NCBI GenBank assembly: GCA_040752815.1
Contig: JBFMGC010000002.1
Location: 1-35,489 of the forward strand
Reading direction: 5' to 3'
DNA length: 35,489 nucleotides
Source: Candidatus Zixiibacteriota bacterium
Lineage (GTDB): Bacteria > Zixibacteria > MSB-5A5 > GN15 > FEB-12
Positions within the stretch are counted from its first letter, which is position 1, and each line of letters opens with the position of its first letter. The translations under genes were made by a program, and so were the position numbers. The notes beneath the pieces were generated by a model. It ran no database searches. It was not told the origin of the DNA and was given only the letters and a program-made list of their open reading frames with translations. Positions 7,076 to 13,989 of the stretch are shown here, in pieces.

Positions 7076-7593
7076 ACTCCCGTCGAGGTGGTTTCGTGAT
7101 AAACGTAGCGATCCAGAACCCGGCGGATGGAGTAGTCGAAGTTGGTGTATTCTTTACCGAGCAGCTCCAGCTCAGCCTGCGAAAGATAATCGACCAGGAA
7201 TTCCCGCGAGATGAACTCGATACCGGCCAGACAGCCCTCGGAGTCGATATCGACCCGCTTAACCAGTCCAAGCACGTTGTCGAGTCCTTCGACGCCCTGA
7301 AGCGTGAAGTGCATCGAAACCACGTCGCCTTCTTCGATAACCTGATCGAGGTCCACCAGCACGCCGCCGGCCGAGATGTTCAGGATGGAGCCGTAAATCG
7401 TCTGCCAGTCGCCGTGGGTCCAATACTGGCCGTCACGATCCTTGATCTTGTGCAGCGACATCGGCGTGGAAATCTCCAGCCTGATGAAGCGCCGTTTCTC
7501 TTCCTGGGAAACCTTGAATGGCCGGCGCGCGCGGATTACCGCCTTTTCGGCAGCGACGTCCCTGATGTGCCTCGTTTTCCTGTCAGTTTTCAT
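7072..7593 (-). CDS. Single-domain PilZ protein, predicted c-di-GMP binding
   Basis: Starting from ATG 7591-7593 the protein has 173 residues. CAGGAG seven bases upstream decides this start over an earlier one at 7641. The PilZ signature is complete: R34-x-x-x-R38 (in K-R-R-F-I-R-L) and N72-x-S74-x-x-G77 (in L-N-I-S-A-G-G-V-L-V). The strand pattern after it (V-S-M-H-F-T-L-Q-G, V-K-R-V-D, C-L-A-G-I-E-F-I) completes the PilZ barrel. There is no YcgR-type N-terminal domain, only about 30 basic residues. It is the last of three consecutive PilZ genes and overlaps its upstream neighbour by 11 bases. Binding of cyclic di-GMP is expected from the motif; the target is unknown. Confidence 0.9.
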   Translation of the reverse strand: MKTDRKTRHIRDVAAEKAVIRARRPFKVSQEEKRRFIRLEISTPMSLHKIKDRDGQYWTHGDWQTIYGSILNISAGGVLVDLDQVIEEGDVVSMHFTLQGVEGLDNVLGLVKRVDIDSEGCLAGIEFISREFLVDYLSQAELELLGKEYTNFDYSIRRVLDRYVYHETTSTGV

Positions 7594-8347
7594 TATTGGC
7601 TCCTGTATTGGCAGTGCTCGAAAGTAATCTGTCCCACTCATATATGCTGTGGTTGAGCGTCTCGCGATTATTCGCGGTATAGCTGAAGAGTACCGGCGGC
7701 ATCTCGGCCATTTGATACGGCGAGAGCATGCGCTGGGCGTTTTCCTTCGTGACGAACTCTATTCCCGCGCGGCAATTGATATCATCATACTGATAGCTGT
7801 GGCGCACTCCGGCCATGATCAAAGTCGGAAACCGAAAGTTTTCCGGCTGGATATTAACCAGCAAGCGGACGGTGTCCGGCAGGATGGTCGGTACCGAGAG
7901 GAGCGCCCCGCCGGCAGAAAAATTCACCAGATTGGTCTCCATCCAGCGCAGGCGGTCGAGTTTGCGCGTGAGAACGCCTGCCGCGGCAAATGACGCCATG
8001 TTGACTTTGAAAGTGAGGCTCACACGATGGAATCGGCGCTGTGAGAGCGGCGTAGCCTTTTCATCCAGATCGAAAGCACACTGACCGCCGCCCGACTTCT
8101 GCAGTCTGGCCTTCACGGAGATGGTCTCCCCGCGATAAGGGAACTGCAGCACGACGGTTTGGTTGTTAACGAGATTATCTATGACGTCATTGCGCTGGCC
8201 GCCTTCGGCAACTAACTTCTGCCCCACAGCGGCGACAATGCGCGCGTACAGCTCCCGGCCGGGGAACTGCTTGGTAAACAGCCTTACGTGGAATCCGACC
8301 AGTTGCGAAAGGTCGAGGCTCCCCACCTGGAAGTCATACTTGGACAT
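7583..8347 (-). CDS. YcgR-like two-domain PilZ protein
   Basis: The protein has 254 residues counted from ATG 8345-8347; an in-frame ATG at 8372-8374 would add nine residues and overlap the upstream gene. The N-terminal ~100 residues are beta-rich and resemble the PilZ-N half of flagellar brake proteins. The C-terminal PilZ domain has R104-x-x-x-R108 (in Q-R-R-F-H-R-V) and N142-x-S144-x-x-G147 (in V-N-F-S-A-G-G-A-L-L), all intact. YcgR family proteins, when loaded with c-di-GMP, contact the flagellar switch/stator and slow or bias the motor. It is the middle gene of the PilZ triplet. Its sequence is well diverged from both neighbours. Confidence 0.88.
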   Translation of the reverse strand: MSKYDFQVGSLDLSQLVGFHVRLFTKQFPGRELYARIVAAVGQKLVAEGGQRNDVIDNLVNNQTVVLQFPYRGETISVKARLQKSGGGQCAFDLDEKATPLSQRRFHRVSLTFKVNMASFAAAGVLTRKLDRLRWMETNLVNFSAGGALLSVPTILPDTVRLLVNIQPENFRFPTLIMAGVRHSYQYDDINCRAGIEFVTKENAQRMLSPYQMAEMPPVLFSYTANNRETLNHSIYEWDRLLSSTANTGANNEN

Positions 8348-8360
8348 TGTCGTTATCCGG

Positions 8361-9125
8361 TTAGCCTTCGACATCTCCGGTTTGCCCCTTGTGTCTGAAC
8401 TCGATCTGCTTATGAAAGAGGTAGGCTACGAGTCGGTCCTGGGCCGTACGATCGAAACAGCGATACTTCCTGGGAATACGTCCCAGGTCACGGCGGGAAA
8501 AGTATCGGTGCAGATCGTCCCTGAGTATGAACTCAAAACCGGCGAGGAAGCAGCTGTCCTGCTCGATCGTCCGACGGCAGACCGCAATAACGTCAGTTGG
8601 AAAGTCGGTTGGGCCGGCGATATCGAAGCGGGCGGCAATCAGGTCTTCTACCTTCCCGCGGTGGCGCGCTCGCAGGAGCACACCCGAGGCGGAGACGTTC
8701 ACGGTCTCGGTTTCAATCCAGACCGCCTCCCTCTGCCATAGCTCCCACCTTCCGTCAACCGGCAGGATCGCATAAGCAATCCGCACCGCGAGATCAATCC
8801 GGGCGAACATGCGCCGCTGTACGCGCTGGAATCCGCTCGGCGGAGTGAGGATGATCCTCCGGGCCCGGTTGTCGCCGTGCACATGAATGCGTGATCGAAA
8901 CTGATAGGCGGCGTCATCACGCGTGAATTGCACGATCACGGGAAGGTTGTTCCTAAGTAGAGTGTGGCCGGAGATCAACTCCGGATTGGTGATGATTATA
9001 CCACCGTTTATGATATCCTCTACGCGGGCCTCGTACACGCCGGTCTCGTGGCCGTAACCTACAAGAATAGAGACGCGATCCCAGATCTGGAGCTCGACGA
9101 TGGTCTGGTTCTTTACGGCGTGCAC
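8361..9125 (-). CDS. YcgR-like flagellar brake protein (PilZN + PilZ)
   Basis: The protein has 254 residues. The N-terminal domain (about 10-98) follows the PilZN/YcgR_2 pattern: I-W-D-R-V-S-I-L, then Y-E-A-R-V-E-D-I, G-G-I-I-I-T-N-P and a Y-Q-F-R-S-R-I strand. The PilZ domain follows, with R105-x-x-x-R109 (in R-R-M-F-A-R-I) and N143-x-S145-x-x-G148 (in V-N-V-S-A-S-G-V-L-L). The C-terminal tail is strongly charged (R-R-D-L-G-R-I-P-R-K-Y-R). The start is GTG (9123-9125), 21 bases after the DUF2225-like gene. It is the first of the three PilZ genes and the closest match to the classical brake architecture, so motor control by c-di-GMP is a reasonable inference. Confidence 0.9.
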   Translation of the reverse strand: MHAVKNQTIVELQIWDRVSILVGYGHETGVYEARVEDIINGGIIITNPELISGHTLLRNNLPVIVQFTRDDAAYQFRSRIHVHGDNRARRIILTPPSGFQRVQRRMFARIDLAVRIAYAILPVDGRWELWQREAVWIETETVNVSASGVLLRARHRGKVEDLIAARFDIAGPTDFPTDVIAVCRRTIEQDSCFLAGFEFILRDDLHRYFSRRDLGRIPRKYRCFDRTAQDRLVAYLFHKQIEFRHKGQTGDVEG

Positions 9126-9146
9126 GGTGACTTGATTCCTATCCGG

Positions 9147-10331
9147 CTAGTCCGCCTTTGTCGCTTGCAGGTTGACCCTTCCCTGCTCGATAGCCAGCTC
9201 GAGGATCTTGCGGGCCAGTTGCGTGCGCGACGGGTCCTGGCGGTTCTGATAGATGAATTCCTGCCCGGCCTTGATGGTGCTGGTGAAATAGCGGCGGGCC
9301 CCGTCGAAGTCGCCGATCCGTCGCGACAACTCGGCGATAAGGTAGGCCGCCTGAATTTGCTGGTTACCGGCGGCAATGTCGCGGGCGCCTTCAAAAGCCT
9401 CTTTGTAATGGTGAATTGCCTGCTCCAGCGCCTCGCGCTCGTTGACCACGATACCGTTCCATCCCTGTTGCAGCTTCAGGAGGAAGTCGGCCAGCGATGT
9501 GTATTCGCGATAGGCCGGCTGGCCCTGGGCGGTGGTTCCGCCGAGGAGCGCTTCGCGGTACTCGCTCATAAGCGATTTGAAGCCACCCTGCTTTGCGCGC
9601 AGTTGATTTATCAGATCGTTCATTTCAGCCAGACGGCTGTCATACCGGTCGCGATAACTGAACATCTTCGACTGCAGGTCCGCGGAGAGATTATCCACGA
9701 CAAACTGAGCTTTGACGGCCGCGTTGAGTGAATCGAGCGACTGCTGGGACTCTCCAACAACGCCTTCCAGGCGCGCGGCTTTACTCTCGATATCGCGGAC
9801 AAGACCGGTCAGCGCAGCCAGGGTGGGATCGCTCCCCTGATTCATGGTTCGGAACACCCAGGCGATACGGAGATACAGCCGGCCGATATCCAGATAGCTC
9901 GGGCGGTCGGCAATCAGGCCGTCGAAAACCGCCAGATGCAGCTTGAGGATGGCCGACTCATTGGGATAACGCGGAATGTCGATCGCCTCGCCCAGTCGGC
10001 GGACAATCGAATCGGCTACCGACAACTGCTCGAGATGTTTGGCCTTGATACTCTTTAGCTGGAATGTGCGGAAGGCGTTGTCGGTCTTCCATTCGCGATA
10101 CTTATTCGTGAATTCGCGGGTGTAGTAGCAGTTGCTGCACGTGGCCGTAAAGAACACGAGCGGGTTATAAGCTTGATACTTCGGAAACCGCCACTGGATG
10201 TCCTGCGGGCAGAAATCGGTATCGCGCCCGCCCTCGACATAGGCACCGACCTTGATCTGCTCGAATTCATTGATCGTTTTACAGACCGGACACTCAATCT
10301 TGAAAATCAAAAAGGGGCTTTCGCTCGCCAT
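9147..10331 (-). CDS. DUF2225-like zinc-ribbon protein with long helical tail
   Basis: Starting from ATG 10329-10331, which has GGAG seven bases upstream, the protein has 394 residues. The N-terminal part carries C14-x-x-C17, C41 (in D-F-C-P-Q-D) and C65-x-x-C68 (in A-T-C-S-N-C-Y-Y), the layout of DUF2225 proteins, and probably binds a metal ion. The remaining ~270 residues are helical. They include a region with R-L-Y-L-R-I-A-W-V-F-R, a coiled coil around residues 185-250, and TPR-like helices near the C-terminus (A-A-Y-L-I-A-E-L-S-R-R-I-G-D-F-D-G-A-R-R-Y-F). No export signal is seen. DUF2225 proteins are widespread and poorly characterised. Its place between fliA and the PilZ genes suggests a motility or signalling role, but this is only context. 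Confidence 0.8.
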   Translation of the reverse strand: MASESPFLIFKIECPVCKTINEFEQIKVGAYVEGGRDTDFCPQDIQWRFPKYQAYNPLVFFTATCSNCYYTREFTNKYREWKTDNAFRTFQLKSIKAKHLEQLSVADSIVRRLGEAIDIPRYPNESAILKLHLAVFDGLIADRPSYLDIGRLYLRIAWVFRTMNQGSDPTLAALTGLVRDIESKAARLEGVVGESQQSLDSLNAAVKAQFVVDNLSADLQSKMFSYRDRYDSRLAEMNDLINQLRAKQGGFKSLMSEYREALLGGTTAQGQPAYREYTSLADFLLKLQQGWNGIVVNEREALEQAIHHYKEAFEGARDIAAGNQQIQAAYLIAELSRRIGDFDGARRYFTSTIKAGQEFIYQNRQDPSRTQLARKILELAIEQGRVNLQATKAD

Positions 10332-10348
10332 GGTTGGTCTCCGCATTA

Positions 10349-10759
10349 TCAGTTGGGGTTCGTGCTCTGGAGCAGGGCCAGCTCCATTTCAGAAATGGGC
10401 AGCGCACGGCGCACTGTCTCGACCGGCGTGCCCGCCTTGAGCATCTGGCGAGCCAGGCGAACGATTTCCACTCGGTCGCGCCGCCCCTCGGAAGTGACCG
10501 TTGCTGTTGCACTGGATTTGCTCCTACCTGCGCCCGTTGTATCCGCGGAGAGCCGTCGCAAATCGACAAACTGGACCTGGGGCGCGGCATTCGCATTCGT
10601 CACCGGTGCGCCATCGCCGCCGACCTCACCAATCGAGACAGCGGCTCGTCGGGCGCGACCCGCTATCGCCGAGTGTATCACCATACCCAGGCCCGCCGCT
10701 GCCAGGAACCCGATCACGGTCAATCCGATGTCAACGTATTGCTCGTTCCAAACGTCCAT
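10349..10759 (-). CDS. Membrane-anchored protein with DUF2802/DUF6115-like C-terminal tail
   Basis: The protein has 136 residues. One N-terminal membrane segment spans about residues 10-33 (I-G-L-T-V-I-G-F-L-A-A-A-G-L-G-M-V-I). A low-complexity linker follows, then a C-terminal ~40-residue helical motif (I-V-R-L-A-R-Q-M-L-K-A-G-T-P-V-E-T-V-R-R, then P-I-S-E-M-E-L-A-L-L) that resembles a degenerate helix-turn-helix. Small proteins with this plan occur next to fliA and chemotaxis genes in Proteobacteria (DUF2802) and near flagellar genes in Firmicutes (DUF6115). Function is unknown in those groups as well. The ATG at 10757-10759 is well placed after the preceding stop at 10779. Confidence 0.75.
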   Translation of the reverse strand: MDVWNEQYVDIGLTVIGFLAAAGLGMVIHSAIAGRARRAAVSIGEVGGDGAPVTNANAAPQVQFVDLRRLSADTTGAGRSKSSATATVTSEGRRDRVEIVRLARQMLKAGTPVETVRRALPISEMELALLQSTNPN

Positions 10760-10778
10760 GTCATGCCTGCCGTTTCTT

Positions 10779-11072
10779 CTATGCTTTCACGTCAATGTGT
10801 TTAGGCTCTTCCACTGTCTGTTCATCACTGCCGGTCGACTGCTCCTCATTGAGGTCGCTATCGGCGCCCTCGGCAGGACCGCCCGTGCCGCTGTCGGATT
10901 CGAGTTTGACCTGGTCATGCGGTTGTTTTTTGCGCCGTCGCTCCAATTCTTCTTCCTCTTCTTCGAGCGCCCGCGAGAACTTCTGCCGCTTGTCCGGATC
11001 AGCGTGCTGCGTCTGAATGATCTTGTCATGCGGCAGAGGTTGTATCCGATCGACTCCATCCGGTCCCAGCAT
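10779..11072 (-). CDS. Small highly charged protein next to fliA
   Basis: I start this gene at ATG 11070-11072 because a strong GGAGGAAG lies only four bases upstream. An earlier ATG at 11100-11102 overlaps the fliA stop (ATGA) and would add ten residues. The 97-residue product has a short N-terminal part (V-D-R-I-Q-P-L-P), a mixed-charge helix around residues 30-50 with a run of glutamates followed by R-R-R-K-K, and an acidic, disordered C-terminal half. There is no signal peptide or membrane segment. Small charged proteins of this kind occur between fliA and downstream genes in many flagellar clusters without assigned roles. Confidence 0.65.
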   Translation of the reverse strand: MLGPDGVDRIQPLPHDKIIQTQHADPDKRQKFSRALEEEEEELERRRKKQPHDQVKLESDSGTGGPAEGADSDLNEEQSTGSDEQTVEEPKHIDVKA

Positions 11073-11098
11073 GGCTCTTCCTCCGGGAAGAGTGGCTA

Positions 11099-11986
11099 TC
11101 ATCCGGCCATGGCGAATCGCTCTTTGACCATACCCCGCAGTTTCTTTACCGCCCGGGTGTGGATTTGCGAAACGCGTGACTCGGATATCACCATCACTTC
11201 TCCGATCTCTTTCAGGGTCAACTCCTCGAAATAGTACAAACTGATGACCAGCTTCTCCTGCTGCGTGAGGTTATCGATTGCCGTCACCAGGAATGAATGC
11301 AATTCGCCTCGTTCGATAATCCCAAGCACGCTCAGGCTGCCGCTGTCTTGCACGGTCTCGATCCTCGGAACCTGGCGGTTGTCGTCTTCGGGATAGACAA
11401 TCTCGTCAAGCGACAAGATGTTCGTGCCGGAGACATCGTCCAGCGCGTGATACAGTTCCGCTTCGCTGATGTCGAGATGTTTGGCCAATTCCGACTTTTC
11501 CGGCACCCGCCCCAGTACGTTTTCCAGCTCGGTCAGGGCCTTGTCGATTTCCCGCGACCTGGCCCGCGTAGAGCGCGGCACCCAGTCGAGCGCACGAAGC
11601 TCGTCGAGAATGGCGCCCCGGATTCGCGGCACCGCGTAGGTTTCGAACTTGACGCCGCGCCGCGGGTCAAAGTTGCCGAACGCCTCGATCAAGCCGATCA
11701 CGCCGGTGTTTACCAGATCAGTTAACTCCACCGACCGCGGGAAGCCCATTGCCATGCGCGTTGCCACATTCCGCACGAGGGGGACATATTTCGATAATAG
11801 ACGCTGGCGCATTTCGTCGGTGGGATTCTGCTGATACCGGCGCCAGTCGCGCATGGTTACTTCCCACCGACGGCCACGGCTGTTCGTGCGTGTGGCGGCG
11901 GCCGAGGCTTCCAAAGTGGTCACCGCCTGGCGGGTCACTTTGGTTTTGCGGGTCATCTTGCGAGTCGTTTTTGCAGTTTTAACCAT
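11099..11986 (-). CDS. fliA: RNA polymerase sigma factor FliA (sigma-28, flagellar/late genes)
   Basis: The 295-residue protein has sigma regions 2 to 4 in order. Region 2 holds L-L-S-K-Y-V-P-L-V-R-N-V-A and F-E-T-Y-A-V-P-R-I-R-G-A-I-L-D-E-L-R, typical of FliA/WhiG. Region 3 follows with a V-P-E-K-S-E-L-A segment. Region 4 has the helix-turn-helix L-T-L-K-E-I-G-E-V-M-V-I-S-E-S-R-V-S-Q-I. It should direct RNA polymerase to late flagellar promoters. The first 44 residues are a basic, threonine-rich extension not usual in the family. An internal ATG at 11852-11854 has GGGAAG five bases upstream and would give a normal 251-residue FliA, so the true start is uncertain. It follows flhG by seven bases. 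I see no anti-sigma flgM nearby. Confidence 0.95.
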   Translation of the reverse strand: MVKTAKTTRKMTRKTKVTRQAVTTLEASAAATRTNSRGRRWEVTMRDWRRYQQNPTDEMRQRLLSKYVPLVRNVATRMAMGFPRSVELTDLVNTGVIGLIEAFGNFDPRRGVKFETYAVPRIRGAILDELRALDWVPRSTRARSREIDKALTELENVLGRVPEKSELAKHLDISEAELYHALDDVSGTNILSLDEIVYPEDDNRQVPRIETVQDSGSLSVLGIIERGELHSFLVTAIDNLTQQEKLVISLYYFEELTLKEIGEVMVISESRVSQIHTRAVKKLRGMVKERFAMAG

Positions 11987-11993
11987 ATGAACG

Positions 11994-12854
11994 CTATTCC
12001 CTTGTATCGGCTGTTGCCGTTAGAATATTTATTTCTTCGGATTGGTGGTTCGCAGGTGTGTCGACCTCTGTTGCGACCAGCCCGCGGACGAGTCTTTCCA
12101 GTGAATTCAGTACCGGTGAATCGGGTCTGACTACGGACACCGGCTTCTGAGCAGCCACGGCCTGACGGAAGACCTGGTCCTCGGTTAGCACCCCGGCCAG
12201 TTGCGGGGTTCGGCCCAGAAACTGTTCGACCATGGCCGCAAGACGGGACCACAGGTACGTGGCCTCGTGATCAGTTTCGATTCGATTGAACAGGAAGCGA
12301 CACTGAGTCGAATGGTTGGTCTGATAGAGGTATTTGTACAGGCCGTAGCAGTCGGCTATCGACGTCAACTCCGGCACGAGAACCAGCAGGTTGAGATCGG
12401 ACGCGCTCGCGATAATGGCGGCGGCCAATGTGATTCCGGAACTGTGGTCGATTATTATCAGATCATACTCGGCGCCCTCGCGGCGAAGCCGTGCGGCGAA
12501 CCGGGCTATCTGCGATACGCTCTCCATGGCGTCGATCCGAGCAATGTGGCAGCCGGCGAGCATCGACAATCCGGGACTAACCGCCTTGGCGCACTGGGAG
12601 AGCGAACTCTCGTCGGACAGAAATCTTTCCAGACCATAGCACGCATCGATATTGCCCAGGACATGCAGGTTGCCGCAGGCGAAGTCGGCGTCGACCAGTA
12701 AGACCTTTTGTCCAATGGCTACGGCCCGCTCCGCCAGGTTGAACGCAATAACCGACTTACCCACGCCTCCCTTGCCCGAAAGGATGGATATGACGATCGG
12801 GCGATTGAACGCCGGGGTCACCTCGGCGCGACCGGGCGAGTCGAACCTATTCAC
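11994..12854 (-). CDS. flhG: FlhG/FleN/YlxH MinD-type ATPase, flagellar number and placement
   Basis: Starting from GTG 12852-12854 the protein has 286 residues. AGGAGG six bases upstream fixes this start inside the end of flhF; a further upstream ATG at 12908 would overlap flhF by 62 bases. The deviant Walker A motif S-G-K28-G-G-V-G-K33-S sits near the N-terminus. V-D-A-D-F-A-C-G-N-L-H-V-L-G follows, and the Walker B strand D-L-I-I-I-D with H-S-S-G in place of the usual T-P/A-A-G. FlhG homologues cycle between ATP-bound membrane dimers and monomers and restrain flagellar number with FlhF. The short N-terminal extension has no DQAxxLR motif, the element that stimulates FlhF GTPase in Bacillus-type FlhG. 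Confidence 0.93.
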   Translation of the reverse strand: MNRFDSPGRAEVTPAFNRPIVISILSGKGGVGKSVIAFNLAERAVAIGQKVLLVDADFACGNLHVLGNIDACYGLERFLSDESSLSQCAKAVSPGLSMLAGCHIARIDAMESVSQIARFAARLRREGAEYDLIIIDHSSGITLAAAIIASASDLNLLVLVPELTSIADCYGLYKYLYQTNHSTQCRFLFNRIETDHEATYLWSRLAAMVEQFLGRTPQLAGVLTEDQVFRQAVAAQKPVSVVRPDSPVLNSLERLVRGLVATEVDTPANHQSEEINILTATADTRE

Positions 12855-13989
12855 GGCCCGCCTCCTGGCCGAGAATGATATCGGCGATCGATTCGGCGTC
12901 GGGTGCATCCGATGAGCCGGCCGCGTTAGCCGAGTTCGTGATCATGGTAATTTTGAGCCCGGTGGAAGCGGTAGCGGACAAGAGCGAACCCAGTCTGCGG
13001 GTGAGATCCGTCATGGTGAAAACGAGGTGGGTCGGTTTCAGCCAGGCGAGCTCACGGGCATAGGTATCGACATCGGAAGTCCGCATGAGGGCCGAGAAGA
13101 CCGCCAGGCGATACGTCGTATGGATCGGCTGGATCTTCTGACGAAGTTCGGCGAGTTTCTTGGGATCTCGCGGCAGCGCGGCAGTATCGATGAGCGTAAC
13201 TTTGTCGCCGTCCGCTTCGGACTGCGCCTTGTCGCCGGCGTGAGCGGCAACATCCTTCACCCCGAGCACGTCGCCGTAGCTCGCGATTTCGTCCATGGCG
13301 CCGACTTTGTGGCTGTCGAGTGATATCAGTTTCACCGGCAGGTGTCGCTCGCCGATCACGCCCGCCGCGATCCGGCCGATGATTGACGTTTTCCCCGCGC
13401 CGGCCGGACCGGCCACTAAGACGCGGTCACCCCGTTTCAACTCAATCTTCTTATCGATAATCGACTCAAGATGTGCTATCAGGCGACGACGAATGGTCTT
13501 GTCGTCGATAGATTGGGCCGGCAGATCGTGTCTCAATGACTTGAAGAATTCAGTTATGAAACTGTGGGGCACGTCAGCGGCCTGCATCGCCTCAGCGGCG
13601 CGGACACTCGGCGACGGTTCCTCGGGCAAGTGGACCGGATCGAGTTTCGCGGCCTGCACCAGCAAGCTCAGCAGGTTTTCAATCGCGCTCAGGCGCTTTT
13701 CGATATCGGACGACTCAACAACCGGAGCGATGGGCCCCGACGAAATGTCGAAACGGGCGGCCCTTGGCGACTCAGTCTTTGCCGACTCACCGCTCTTTTC
13801 GTTCGCGAGCACGACATTTGCCTGCTGCACTGTCGGTTTATCCAGGCAGGCCGTCACTTCGTACTGCCGGGCGCCGTTGGCGGCGTCGACTATCCGGGTC
13901 TTGAGTACCACCGCCTCGCCGCCCATTTCCGAACGCACTTGCTTGAGAGCGGCGGCAACTGATTCAGCCGTGTAGGATCTAATTACCAT
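12847..13989 (-). CDS. flhF: Flagellar placement GTPase FlhF (SRP-type), with degenerate G motifs
   Basis: The 380-residue protein has the FlhF layout: an N-terminal B-like region starting M-V-I-R-S-Y-T-A-E-S and a basic/acidic linker (about 50-135). A helical N domain follows, then the G domain with P-loop G194-P-A-G-A-G-K200-T and the S-L-D-S-H-K-V-G-A strand. FlhF normally marks the site of flagellar assembly. Two GTPase motifs depart from the family. The D-T-A-G-R (G3) element reads D268-T-A-A-L-P. The T-K-x-D guanine-specificity element (G4) reads T325-M-T-D328. Nucleotide binding may still occur through the P-loop, but specificity or hydrolysis could be altered. It overlaps flhA by 11 bases and flhG by eight. 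Confidence 0.93.
   Translation of the reverse strand: MVIRSYTAESVAAALKQVRSEMGGEAVVLKTRIVDAANGARQYEVTACLDKPTVQQANVVLANEKSGESAKTESPRAARFDISSGPIAPVVESSDIEKRLSAIENLLSLLVQAAKLDPVHLPEEPSPSVRAAEAMQAADVPHSFITEFFKSLRHDLPAQSIDDKTIRRRLIAHLESIIDKKIELKRGDRVLVAGPAGAGKTSIIGRIAAGVIGERHLPVKLISLDSHKVGAMDEIASYGDVLGVKDVAAHAGDKAQSEADGDKVTLIDTAALPRDPKKLAELRQKIQPIHTTYRLAVFSALMRTSDVDTYARELAWLKPTHLVFTMTDLTRRLGSLLSATASTGLKITMITNSANAAGSSDAPDAESIADIILGQEAGRE

Noticed and set aside
10173-11234. 353-codon plus-strand frame
   Set aside because: It runs antisense through four coupled minus-strand genes and shows no domain.
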